A stretch of DNA of 64,000 bases from JAPLKB01 sp964429485 (GTDB lineage Bacteria; Desulfobacterota; Syntrophorhabdia; Syntrophorhabdales; Syntrophorhabdaceae): contig CAYSBW010000006.1 in the NCBI GenBank assembly GCA_964429485.1, positions 5,556-69,555 on the forward strand. Reading direction: 5' to 3'. The notes under the pieces were generated by a model. That model was given only the letters and a program-made list of their open reading frames with translations. It ran no database searches and was not told where the DNA came from. A program made the position numbers and the translations under genes. Of this stretch, positions 55,589-63,763 are shown in pieces (the first letter of the stretch is position 1; each line of letters begins with the position of its first letter).

Positions 55589-57685
55589 TCATAATTTAAA
55601 AAGCAGGTCCGCATAAACCGGCACGGGCCACATATCTCTTGGAACAATCATCTCCATGGCATCAACATCAGCCCGGAGGCTATTCATTGCGGGAATCACC
55701 TTATCACGATAGGTCTCCGCCTTTTTAACAACATCAGTTATACTCTGAGCTCTCGTAGTTGCAGATTCAAGTTTTGAAATATTCTTATAGGCAGAAACAA
55801 GCAGGCCACCCAATTTCTTAACAAGATCTTCCTGGACAGGAGCAGGGATTGACACTGATTGAAAGCTTGTTATGGAATTGGCAAGAAAAGTTGCATATTC
55901 TGTAGCTGCAGGAATAAATTGTTTCTTAACCATGTCTATTGATGCAAGAGCTTCAATATTAATTTGTTTTGCATAGTGTTCTACATAAATTTCATAACGG
56001 GAATGTAACTCTTTCTTTGACAAAACCCCATATTTTCCAAAAAGATTAAACGCCTTTTCTGTTACAAAAGCTTTCAGGGCATCAACAGAATTTGTTATGT
56101 TGGGCAAACCCCTCTTCTTAGCCTCACCTATCCATTCTTCTGAATAATTATTCCCGTTAAAGATAACACGGCTGTGTTTTGTATAAATTTCTCTTATGAT
56201 TGCAGTAACTTCAGCATTTGTATCATCTGCCTTTTCCAGGCGTGTAGCTATCTCATCCAGAGCTTCTGCTGCAATTGTATTCAAGGCAACGTTAGGTCCT
56301 GCAATTGACTGGGATGATCCTACGGTTCGAAACTCAAACTTATTACCAGTAAAAGCAAAGGGTGAAGTTCTGTTGCGGTCAGTATTATCCTTTGGGATTA
56401 TAGGCAATGTATCTACTCCAACATTCATAAATTGAGCGCCCTTACTCGATATTTTTTCGCCTTTTGCAATTCTTTCAAGAATCTCTGTCAATTCCTCACC
56501 CATAAAAATTGAAATAATTGCAGGAGGAGCTTCGTTGGCACCGAGGCGGTGATCATTCCCTGCATGTGCACAGGTTGCCCTGATAATATCAGCATGAACA
56601 TCCACAGCCTTGATGGATGCACATAAAAATAAAAGAAACTTAACATTCTCTCCTGGCGTACTTCCCGGTTCCAACAGATTAATGCCATCATCTGTAGATA
56701 ATGACCAATTGTTGTGCTTGCCTGAACCGTTTATGCCCGCATAGGGCTTTTCATGAAGAAGGCATACAAGATTGTGGCGAAAGGCAACCTTCTGCATTGT
56801 CTCCATAACCAGCTGATTATGGTCGGTGGCTATGTTTGTAGTTGCAAAAATAGGCGCCATTTCATATTGTGCAGGAGCAACTTCATTATGTTGTGTTTTT
56901 GATGTAATTCCCATTTTCCATAATTCCACATTAAGTTCATGCATATAAGCAGAAACTCTCTCCTTTATGGACCCGAAATATTGGTCCTCAAGTTCCTGAC
57001 CTTTGGGAGCAGGAGCACCAAAGAGTGTTCTTCCTGTCATCATCAGATCAATACGTTCCATATATAAATTTTTATCTACAAGGAAATACTCCTGTTCCGG
57101 TCCTACAGTAGCTGTTACTTTAGTTGACGTAGTATTGCCCAAAGCCTTCAGGACACGCAATGCCTGTTTTGAAACAGCCCTCATGGATCTCAAAAGAGGC
57201 GTTTTCTTATCAAGGGCCTCTCCATAATAGGAATAAAAGGCTGTGGGGATCGTAAGAATAACATTACCGTTTGTGTCTTCTTTTAAAAATGTCGGTGAAG
57301 TACAATCCCAAGCCGTATAACCTCTTGCCTCAAATGTACTACGCAGGCCACCGCTGGGAAAGGACGAAGCATCAGGCTCCCCCTGAATCAGTTGTTTACC
57401 TGAAAATTCCATTATTCCTGTGCCATCCTCTGTCTGTGATATAAATGAGTCATGCTTTTCAGCAGTTATACCTGTTAAGGGTTGAAACCAGTGTGTATAG
57501 TGTGTTGCCCCTTTTTCAATAGCCCAATCTTTCATAGCATTGGCTACTACATCTGCAACATCCGGCCCCAGTGGTACATCTTTTTCAATTGTCTCTTTCA
57601 GGGCCTTATAGATTTCTCTGGGCAGCCGCTCTTGCATAACCTTATCATTAAAAACATTAGATCCGAATATCTTTATAAGCTCCAC
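55589..57685 (-). CDS. glnN: Glutamine synthetase type III
   Basis: Ammonium assimilation. At 698 residues it is the GSIII (GlnN) size, not GSI. Recognisable blocks: GGLRSTFEARGYTAWD, TVGPEQEYFLVDK, KTQHNEVAPAQYEMAPIF, GINGSGKHNNWSL and HRLGANEAPPAIISIF. The start is GTG with AAGGAGG upstream. It lacks the GSI adenylylation site, so control is expected at transcription (for example by the NrpR-like protein) and through PII signalling. Confidence 0.95.
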   Translation of the reverse strand: MELIKIFGSNVFNDKVMQERLPREIYKALKETIEKDVPLGPDVADVVANAMKDWAIEKGATHYTHWFQPLTGITAEKHDSFISQTEDGTGIMEFSGKQLIQGEPDASSFPSGGLRSTFEARGYTAWDCTSPTFLKEDTNGNVILTIPTAFYSYYGEALDKKTPLLRSMRAVSKQALRVLKALGNTTSTKVTATVGPEQEYFLVDKNLYMERIDLMMTGRTLFGAPAPKGQELEDQYFGSIKERVSAYMHELNVELWKMGITSKTQHNEVAPAQYEMAPIFATTNIATDHNQLVMETMQKVAFRHNLVCLLHEKPYAGINGSGKHNNWSLSTDDGINLLEPGSTPGENVKFLLFLCASIKAVDVHADIIRATCAHAGNDHRLGANEAPPAIISIFMGEELTEILERIAKGEKISSKGAQFMNVGVDTLPIIPKDNTDRNRTSPFAFTGNKFEFRTVGSSQSIAGPNVALNTIAAEALDEIATRLEKADDTNAEVTAIIREIYTKHSRVIFNGNNYSEEWIGEAKKRGLPNITNSVDALKAFVTEKAFNLFGKYGVLSKKELHSRYEIYVEHYAKQINIEALASIDMVKKQFIPAATEYATFLANSITSFQSVSIPAPVQEDLVKKLGGLLVSAYKNISKLESATTRAQSITDVVKKAETYRDKVIPAMNSLRADVDAMEMIVPRDMWPVPVYADLLFKL

Positions 57686-57757
57686 TATTTCCTCCTTTTG
57701 TAAAATTAAATTACTTCTGTAGAGTTAACTATCTTATGACCTGCACTGCAATCTTTG

Positions 57758-57901
57758 TCATATTCTTACCATGTTCTTCACAGTGTCTTTTCCATATTCC
57801 ATACAAGATATTTCAATTCCTCCATTTTGTCTTCCATTTTGAAGGGGATATTTTGATAAATCTGCGACCCTCAAAATTATTATATTATTTATTGATTCCA
57901 T
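57758..57901 (-). CDS. Possible 47-residue peptide upstream of glnN
   Basis: Found by reading the glnN leader: ATG at 57901 with a strong GGAGGTG site 4-5 bases upstream, 47 codons, stop TGA at 57758, 72 bases before the glnN start. The predicted peptide starts MESINNIIILRVADLSKYP and then a Gly/Asn-rich part. No family recognised. The strong ribosome site is the main evidence; it could be a small protein or a leader peptide. Confidence 0.45.
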   Translation of the reverse strand: MESINNIIILRVADLSKYPLQNGRQNGGIEISCMEYGKDTVKNMVRI

Positions 57902-58205
57902 AATCCACCTCCGATATAAGTTTGCAAAATGTTTTATCCATTGTAAATCTTAAATATAAATGAACAGCAGTGTTCTATTATTTTGAAAACCCTCATAGAT
58001 CGTTAAGGGAAGATGGATCTGCACTTCCATGTACAGAATTTCTGATATTAAAAGTACAAGTAAAAAATAAAATCTTTTTGTTAACCTTCAAAAAAACCAA
58101 CATGATCTATTTATCAAATATTTCCAGGAAAATAGGGAATTTCTTCGCAGTTGTCTGTTCATTTAATCTTGACGCAGACTTCACAAAGGACACATATTAT
58201 AATTA
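57902..58205. other. Intergenic stretch between divergent glnN leader and alkD-like gene
   Basis: AT-rich, about 300 bp. A plus-strand open frame from 57970 has no ribosome site or recognisable product and overlaps the next start; not called. Promoters for both sides presumably lie here. Confidence 0.35.
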
Positions 58206-58898
58206 ATGCTTAATAAGTTGAGAAAAGAACTGAAACTCAATGTAAACCCTGAGAAGGCAGAGGTGCTCCGCAGATTCTTCAAAACCGGCCCCGGTCAGTA
58301 TGGCGAGGGTGATATCTTTATTGGTATAGTTGTTCCGATATTACGTAAAATTTCAAAAAAGTTTACAGATCTGCCCGTAGAAAAAATACTGATACTTCTT
58401 AAATCTAAAATCCACGAAGAGAGGTTCATTGCACTTCTGATACTTATCGCACAATTTAACAGAGGTAATAGCCTGGAAAAAGAAAAAATATTTCATCTCT
58501 ATCTCAGGCACACATCATTTATCAATAACTGGGACCTTGTGGATCTCTCTGCCGAAAAAATTGTAGGTGTCTATCTTGACGGAAAATCAAAGGAGATACT
58601 GTACGATCTTGCCCGGTCCGATAGTCTCTGGGAAAGGCGCATTTCAATCGTCTCTACATTTCATTTCATAAAAAAAGGAATATACAACGATGCCATTGCC
58701 ATTGCCACAATTCTCCTTATGGATAAGGAAGATCTTATCCATAAGGCTACAGGCTGGATGTTGAGAGAAATCGGCAAACGTTGTTCTGAAGAAGCTGAGG
58801 AAACATTTTTGCGCGAGCATCACAGTAAAATGCCAAGAACAATGCTGCGTTACGCCATGGAACATTTCAGTCCAGAAAAAAAGCGTCTCTATCTTTAG
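58206..58898 (+). CDS. AlkD-like DNA alkylation repair protein
   Basis: A 230-residue HEAT-like repeat protein of the AlkC/AlkD glycosylase family that removes alkylated purines. Typical features: GQYGEGDIFIGIVVPILRKI near the N-terminus, NNWDLVDLSAEKIVG (the WD/D catalytic stretch) near 110, SLWERRISIVSTFHFI and HKATGWMLREIGKR. Its stop codon abuts the stop codon of the convergent glnB1 gene with no base between them. Confidence 0.9.
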   Translation: MLNKLRKELKLNVNPEKAEVLRRFFKTGPGQYGEGDIFIGIVVPILRKISKKFTDLPVEKILILLKSKIHEERFIALLILIAQFNRGNSLEKEKIFHLYLRHTSFINNWDLVDLSAEKIVGVYLDGKSKEILYDLARSDSLWERRISIVSTFHFIKKGIYNDAIAIATILLMDKEDLIHKATGWMLREIGKRCSEEAEETFLREHHSKMPRTMLRYAMEHFSPEKKRLYL

Positions 58899-59243
58899 CT
58901 ATCCTCCTATGGCCTCACTTCCTCTCTCTTCCGTACGAATTCTTATACAGTCAGCCAGATCAACAACAAATATCTTGCCATCACCCACTTCACCTGTCTG
59001 CGCACCCCTGACAATTGCATTCACTGTCTGTTCAACGAAATTATCATTTACCGCTATCTCGAGACGTATTTTTCGTAAAAGATTTCCCACTTCTCTTGCC
59101 CCACGGTAAATTTCCGTAACACCCATCTGTCTGCCATGACCAAGAACTTCATTCACTGTCATAAGATTTACATCTGCCTTGTAAAGTTCTTCTTTTACGG
59201 TCTCCAACCTGTCGGGTTTTATAATAGCTATAACAAGTTTCAT
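58899..59243 (-). CDS. glnB: PII nitrogen regulatory protein
   Basis: A 114-residue trimeric sensor of 2-oxoglutarate and ATP/ADP. The T-loop region GRQMGVTEIYRGAREVGNLL keeps the tyrosine (TEIYRG) that is uridylylated in proteobacteria; the B-loop GAQTGEVGDGKIFV and C-terminal IRIRTEERG are standard. It follows amtB1 by 12 bases, the usual amtB-glnK pairing, so it probably blocks that transporter when nitrogen is plentiful. Confidence 0.94.
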   Translation of the reverse strand: MKLVIAIIKPDRLETVKEELYKADVNLMTVNEVLGHGRQMGVTEIYRGAREVGNLLRKIRLEIAVNDNFVEQTVNAIVRGAQTGEVGDGKIFVVDLADCIRIRTEERGSEAIGG

Positions 59244-59255
59244 ATTTTCTTCCTC

Positions 59256-60563
59256 CTATTCCAGAACAGTATATGCATTTTCATGATGCTGCGTCAGGTC
59301 AAGACCTGTAATTTCATCTTTTTTATCAACTCTCACTTTTATAACAAAATCAACGAGCTTATAAATAATGAAAGTAACTGCAAAACTATACACCAATGTC
59401 ACTGCTACTGCTATCAACTGTATTACAAACTGTTTCGGGTTTCCAAAGAACAAACCATCTGCTCCAGCAGGATTCACAGATTTTGAAGCAAAAAGACCTG
59501 TAGCAAGGGCACCCCATATACCTCCAATACAATGAACACCAAATACATCAAGAGCATCATCATAATTAAATTTCGGTTTTATAATTGAAACTGCAAAATA
59601 ACAGAGCACACTTACCGAAATACCTATTGCAATCGCAGAAAGAGCACTGACAAACCCTGCTGCAGGAGTTATGGCCACAAGACCCGCCACTGCTCCTGTA
59701 GCTGTTCCAAGCATAGTAGGCTTTTCGTGAAATATCCAATCAAGAATTGCCCAAGTCAAACCTGCTGCTGCTGCTGCAGTATTCGTTACAACAAAAGCAT
59801 TTACCGCCAGTGCATTTGCACCGAGAGAACTGCCTGCATTAAAACCAAACCAGCCGAACCAGAGAAGAGCTGTGCCAAGTATTGTAAAAGGAAGATTATG
59901 AGGTAATATTGCTTTGTGGCCACTTCCATTTCTTTTTCCAATAAAAATGGCAACCATAAGTGCAGCTATACCAGCATTTATGTGGACAACTGTTCCACCT
60001 GCAAAATCAAGAGCTCCCAACTCTTTAAGCCATCCGCCAATACCCCATACCCAGTGGCATACAGGATCATACACAAAAGTTACCCAGAGTACCATGAATA
60101 TTAAAAAGGCTGAGAATTTCATTCTTTCAGCAAAGGCACCTATCATTAGAGCAGGGGTAATAATTGCAAACATCATCTGAAACGCCATAAATAGCTGGTG
60201 GGGTATTGTTGCCGCATAATCATTGTATGGTTCAAAACCCACATCCTTGAGCCCAACCCACTGAAGACTCCCCCAGAAACCATTTCCAGGAGCAAATGAA
60301 AGACTGTACCCTATGAGAACCCACTGGATACTTACAACGCAAAGAATAGTAAAACCTTGCATAAGTATGCCAAGAACATTTTTACGTCCTACCATTCCAC
60401 CATAAAAAAATGCAAGCCCCGGGGTCATCAGTAAAACAAGGGCTGTTGAAATAAGTAGCCAGGCAGTATCACCGGTATCTGTCTTTGTTGCCGGGCCTTC
60501 CGCAAAAACCATTCCTGTAACGGAAATTAATAAAAACAAAGTTAAAACTGTAACTCTTTTCAT
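59256..60563 (-). CDS. amtB: Ammonium transporter, copy 1
   Basis: A 435-residue inner-membrane channel with a cleavable signal peptide (ending about 21, VFA) and eleven helices. Conserved features: FFYGGMVGRKNVL, CHWVWGIGG, the first pore histidine in VVHINAGIAAL and the second in FGVHCIGGIWGALATG. The mRNA leader has a terminator and tandem hairpins. It shares an operon with the PII gene next to it. Confidence 0.95.
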   Translation of the reverse strand: MKRVTVLTLFLLISVTGMVFAEGPATKTDTGDTAWLLISTALVLLMTPGLAFFYGGMVGRKNVLGILMQGFTILCVVSIQWVLIGYSLSFAPGNGFWGSLQWVGLKDVGFEPYNDYAATIPHQLFMAFQMMFAIITPALMIGAFAERMKFSAFLIFMVLWVTFVYDPVCHWVWGIGGWLKELGALDFAGGTVVHINAGIAALMVAIFIGKRNGSGHKAILPHNLPFTILGTALLWFGWFGFNAGSSLGANALAVNAFVVTNTAAAAAGLTWAILDWIFHEKPTMLGTATGAVAGLVAITPAAGFVSALSAIAIGISVSVLCYFAVSIIKPKFNYDDALDVFGVHCIGGIWGALATGLFASKSVNPAGADGLFFGNPKQFVIQLIAVAVTLVYSFAVTFIIYKLVDFVIKVRVDKKDEITGLDLTQHHENAYTVLE

Positions 60564-60596
60564 AAATAAACCTCCATATCTGAAGTTGAGTTAATA

Positions 60597-60709
60597 AAAT
60601 AAAAAAAGGTGTCTTTAACCGAATGGTTAGGTTAAAGACACCTTTGTCTTAAAAGTATTTAAATTATTAAAAAGAAACCTGCCGATCTTTTAATCACACA
60701 TCATTGTGT
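60597..60709 (-). promoter_or_regulatory. amtB1 leader: tandem hexaloop hairpins and terminator (ANTAR-type antiterminator target)
   Basis: Minus strand. Hairpin P1: ACAC-AATGAT-GTGT (60709-60696). Hairpin P2: AAGAC-AAAGGT-GTCTT (60650-60635). Both hexaloops have A at 1 and G at 4. A 16-base-pair terminator (60645-60630 with 60620-60605, 9-base loop) ends in a T run; P2 uses bases of its 5-prime arm, so the two exclude each other. This is the layout known for ANTAR-protein targets. The AU pair at the top of P1 could also close, leaving a 4-base loop. Confidence 0.7.
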
Positions 60710-60779
60710 TTTATCATCCTTACTATATAACAAGTAAAATTGGAGAGCGCTGCGGTAACTAAAAAAATAGTGGAATCCA

Positions 60780-60803
60780 GTTCCCCGGCTTTTGTCGGGG
60801 AAC
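60780..60803 (-). terminator. Hairpin after the amtB2-glnB2 operon
   Basis: GTTCCCCG pairs with CGGGGAAC around an 8-base loop. A T run follows directly on the plus strand, and one follows after about 12 bases on the minus strand; it probably ends the glnB2 transcript. Confidence 0.6.
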
Positions 60804-60817
60804 TTTTTTCCGCAAAA

Positions 60818-61156
60818 TCATAATGCAACTTCACCTTCCTCGCCTGTTCTGATTCTGATTACTTCCGAAACATCGGAAATAAACATCTTGCCATCTCCAA
60901 TTTCTCCTGTCCGGGCATTTTCAACAATAGTTTTTTTTATAATACCCAGCTCGCTATCCTTTACAACCACTTCCAGTTTAATTTTAGGAATCAGATCCAC
61001 TTTATATTTTTCTCCACGCCATTGTTGAATAACACCTTTTTGTTTTCCATGGCCTGATATTTCAGAAATCATCAAACCTGAATAACCCACTTTTTCAAGT
61101 TCTTGCCTTACATCATCAAGTTTCTCAGGTCTAATTATTGCAATTATATGCTTCAT
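60818..61156 (-). CDS. glnK: PII family protein with tryptophan at the T-loop modification site
   Basis: A 112-residue PII protein. The T-loop reads GKQKGVIQQWRGEKYKVDLI: tryptophan replaces the uridylylated tyrosine found in the other PII of this window, so this copy cannot be modified there. The B-loop ARTGEIGDGKMF and C-terminal VIRIRTGEEGE are intact. It starts one base after the amtB2 stop. Confidence 0.93.
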   Translation of the reverse strand: MKHIIAIIRPEKLDDVRQELEKVGYSGLMISEISGHGKQKGVIQQWRGEKYKVDLIPKIKLEVVVKDSELGIIKKTIVENARTGEIGDGKMFISDVSEVIRIRTGEEGEVAL

Positions 61157-62545
61157 TTATCTACCCTCCCCTACCAGAGATTTCTCTCTTAGTATTGATT
61201 TTTCTCTTACAGGAGTTGCGGTTCCTTCTGAGATATAGGAATATGCAGTTTTTCTCGTAAGAAATTCAGGATATGCACTATTCCCGTGCTCTCCAATATC
61301 CAGACCGTTTATCTCCTCCTGTAGCGAAACTCTTAGTCCCATCAATGCCTTTATTATTACCCATGCTACCAATGCAACAGCAAAAACAAAGGCTCCAGAA
61401 GCCACCACACCTGTAAACTGGGCTCCCAGAAGTTTCATACCGCCACCAAAAAATAATCCATTTCCAGTCGTTGTTCCTGTAAGTTTATCCTGTGCAAAAA
61501 GACCCACTGCCAAAGTCCCGAAAACACCATTTACCAGATGCACCGACAATGCTCCGACAGGATCATCAATTTTTGCCCTGTCAAAAAATATAACTGCCAG
61601 CACTACAAGCATACCTGCAATTGCTCCGATAATCAGCGAACTTCCTATGCTTACAAAGGCACAAGGAGCAGTAATTGCAACAAGTCCTGCCAGACAACCG
61701 TTAAGTGTCATGCCAAGATCAGGTTTTCCGAGAAGCAGCCAGGCAATCATGGTGGAAGTTAATGTTGCTGCTATGGCCGCTGTATTTGTAGTCATAACAA
61801 CATGTGAAATAGCAACAGGATCAGCAGCCATGGTTGATCCTGGATTAAACCCAAACCAGCCCAGCCAGAGTACAAAAACACCTATTGTTGCAATACTCAG
61901 ATTATGGCCTGGTATGGGATTTATTTTACCATCTCTGCTGTATTTTCCGAAACGGGGACCAAGAATCAATATACCTGCCAATGCAGACCACCCACCTACA
62001 GAATGAACTACTGTGGAACCTGCAAAATCAAACATACCGAGTTTTGAAAGCCAGCCGCCACCCCAGATCCAGNNNNNNNNNNCAACAACAGGGTAGATAA
62101 ATAAAGCCATGACAAAAGTAAAAACAATAAAGGATTTATATTTAATCCGCTCAGCTACAGCTCCTGAGACTATTGTTGCAGCAGTGCCACAAAATACAAG
62201 CTGAAAGAAAAACTTTGCAAGCAGTGGTACACCAGTCCAGTTCAATGCTGAATATACACCTTTGTAAGAATCTCCGGTAGCCGGTGAATTATCAGCACCA
62301 GTAAGGAAAAAAAGACCTTGCATACCGAAAAAGCTATTGCCGTCTCCGAACATAATACCCCAGCCCAATACAAGAAACCCGATAGATGATACTGCAAAAA
62401 CAATGAAATTTTTGGACAGAATGTTCACACAGTTCTTGGCGCGGGCAAAGCCTGATTCCACCATTGCAAAACCAAGATTCATGAAAAAAACCAGCATTGC
62501 TGTAATCAGCACCCACATGGTATCTAAAACTATTTTTGTATCCAT
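61157..62545 (-). CDS. amtB: Ammonium transporter, copy 2 (with an assembly gap)
   Basis: About 462 residues, no signal peptide, with MNLGFAMVESGFARAKNCVN, VVHSVGGWSALAG (first pore histidine) and LSVHLVNGVFGTLAVG (second). Ten N replace four codons just before WIWGGGWL, where the family has a short GHW-like stretch; the frame is kept, but a true gap of about two codons would be expected, so the N count is probably nominal. It lies between the porin gene and glnK. Confidence 0.92.
   Translation of the reverse strand: MDTKIVLDTMWVLITAMLVFFMNLGFAMVESGFARAKNCVNILSKNFIVFAVSSIGFLVLGWGIMFGDGNSFFGMQGLFFLTGADNSPATGDSYKGVYSALNWTGVPLLAKFFFQLVFCGTAATIVSGAVAERIKYKSFIVFTFVMALFIYPVVXXXXWIWGGGWLSKLGMFDFAGSTVVHSVGGWSALAGILILGPRFGKYSRDGKINPIPGHNLSIATIGVFVLWLGWFGFNPGSTMAADPVAISHVVMTTNTAAIAATLTSTMIAWLLLGKPDLGMTLNGCLAGLVAITAPCAFVSIGSSLIIGAIAGMLVVLAVIFFDRAKIDDPVGALSVHLVNGVFGTLAVGLFAQDKLTGTTTGNGLFFGGGMKLLGAQFTGVVASGAFVFAVALVAWVIIKALMGLRVSLQEEINGLDIGEHGNSAYPEFLTRKTAYSYISEGTATPVREKSILREKSLVGEGR
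62073..62082. other. Assembly gap (10 N)
   Basis: Ten undetermined bases inside amtB2. Confidence 0.99.
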
Positions 62546-62655
62546 ATTAAAGCCTCCTTAATATTTATTTGTACAGGCAACCCAATCATCCTGCCCACCC
62601 TGGAAGGATTGTATTGCGCAACTACGAGACTTCAATGTCCTGTGTTTTGATTTTA

Positions 62656-62695
62656 TCTGATCGATCAGAGTTCTGGCTGTTGCTTCGATGCAACA
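62656..62695 (-). promoter_or_regulatory. Two hexaloop hairpins between the porin gene and amtB2
   Basis: Minus strand: TGTTGC-ATCGAA-GCAACA (62695-62678) and TCTG-ATCGAT-CAGA (62669-62656), eight bases apart. Both six-base loops have A1 and G4, as in ANTAR targets, but no terminator with a T run follows, and the second is a palindrome that can fold in other ways. Confidence 0.4.
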
Positions 62696-62705
62696 ACCAT
62701 TGACA

Positions 62706-63584
62706 TTAGAAACTGTAAGTAAAACCTATACCGTAAACTAAATTACTTTTAACAGGCCCGTTAGGGTTATATGAATCCTTTATATCAGTTGCATTGGTAT
62801 ATTCTTTTTTTGCATCATTTGATAGAGGGAACCAGTACTGAACCATGGGCTGTACAGCAAATTCCTTTGTAATGGGTATGGTAAAACCTGCTTTTACCAT
62901 ACCATCATGGAATCCTTTATACTTACTTCCGTCATAGCTTGCCGTTCTCTCATCATAGGTTCTCCAGTAATCGCTTTCACCTATAAAGTATCCGAAGGAT
63001 GCACCCAGATCAAGGGTTGTATCCCTGTAAACAGGCAATGAGTGAGAAAAGGAAAGGTTGAAATAGGTACCCTTGTAACTTGTAATATCTCTGTAAATTG
63101 CAATTGTCGGTTTTGCAAAAACATCATAAGCAGCAGATATAAACAATTCCTCAGTTTCATCGCAATATTTTGTTCCATAATAAATATAGCCACCCGTTAA
63201 AGATACCTTGCCAATGGAACGGGTATAACTAAGCGTAAGATCTGTTTCATCCCATCCTTTTTTAAATTCCTGAGTCTCAGGATTGAAGCCGGCTGTTTTA
63301 GTGCTGCGCTGATTGGTATCCATGTTACCCCAGAAAGTTGCTGAAAAACCCTTGAATGATGCTGTTAGTGAAGGCTGAATAACAAGGCCGCTCCGTCCTA
63401 TTTCGTATCCACGAAAAATATATTGATTATAAACGCTTAAAGCACCACTCCCTGTAACCTTCTCTTCAGACTTTTCCTGGTTAGTTTTCGCCTCTGCAGG
63501 TTCTGTTTCCATCGCATGGACAATAACTGTTGTCATAAGAAAAAAAACAATCAAAAATAATAATACACATTTTGTAAATTTCAT
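62706..63584 (-). CDS. Outer-membrane porin-like protein (TorF/gcw_chp type)
   Basis: A 292-residue beta-barrel protein: signal peptide (about 1-24, ending HAM), then a barrel starting GALSVYNQYIFRGYEIG, the pattern of the TIGR02001-type putative porins (from memory), with alternating aromatic strands and the C-terminal phenylalanine (GFTYSF) used for barrel insertion. It is upstream of amtB2-glnK on the same strand and shares a leader type with amtB1, so it may let ammonium or small nitrogen compounds through the outer membrane. Confidence 0.82.
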   Translation of the reverse strand: MKFTKCVLLFLIVFFLMTTVIVHAMETEPAEAKTNQEKSEEKVTGSGALSVYNQYIFRGYEIGRSGLVIQPSLTASFKGFSATFWGNMDTNQRSTKTAGFNPETQEFKKGWDETDLTLSYTRSIGKVSLTGGYIYYGTKYCDETEELFISAAYDVFAKPTIAIYRDITSYKGTYFNLSFSHSLPVYRDTTLDLGASFGYFIGESDYWRTYDERTASYDGSKYKGFHDGMVKAGFTIPITKEFAVQPMVQYWFPLSNDAKKEYTNATDIKDSYNPNGPVKSNLVYGIGFTYSF

Positions 63585-63680
63585 TTTACACCTCCTGAAT
63601 TATATTACTGGTTCCTCAAAAAAATACTAAGCGCTACATTCATTAAACTGATTTTTTCTGTATCACCTCCTTCTTATTAA

Positions 63681-63763
63681 AATAAAAAAACGTCTTTCAT
63701 CCATCATTGGATCAAAGACGCCTCTGTCTTATTTTTAATTTATGCAATGTCTATGCCAGACAT
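63681..63763 (-). promoter_or_regulatory. Porin-amtB2 operon leader: hairpins and terminator
   Basis: Minus strand. P2: AAGAC-AGAGGC-GTCTT (63730-63715), hexaloop with A1 and G4, nearly the same sequence as P2 of the amtB1 leader. Terminator: CGTCTTT.ATCC pairs with GGAT.AAAGACG (63720-63691, loop of 6) followed by seven T; P2 shares its 5-prime arm. An upstream hairpin ATGTCT-GGCAT-AGACAT (63763-63747) occupies the P1 position but has a five-base loop. Confidence 0.68.

Noticed and set aside
57970..58206. 78-codon open frame before the AlkD-like gene
   Set aside because: No ribosome site; product not protein-like in pattern and it crosses into the next start.
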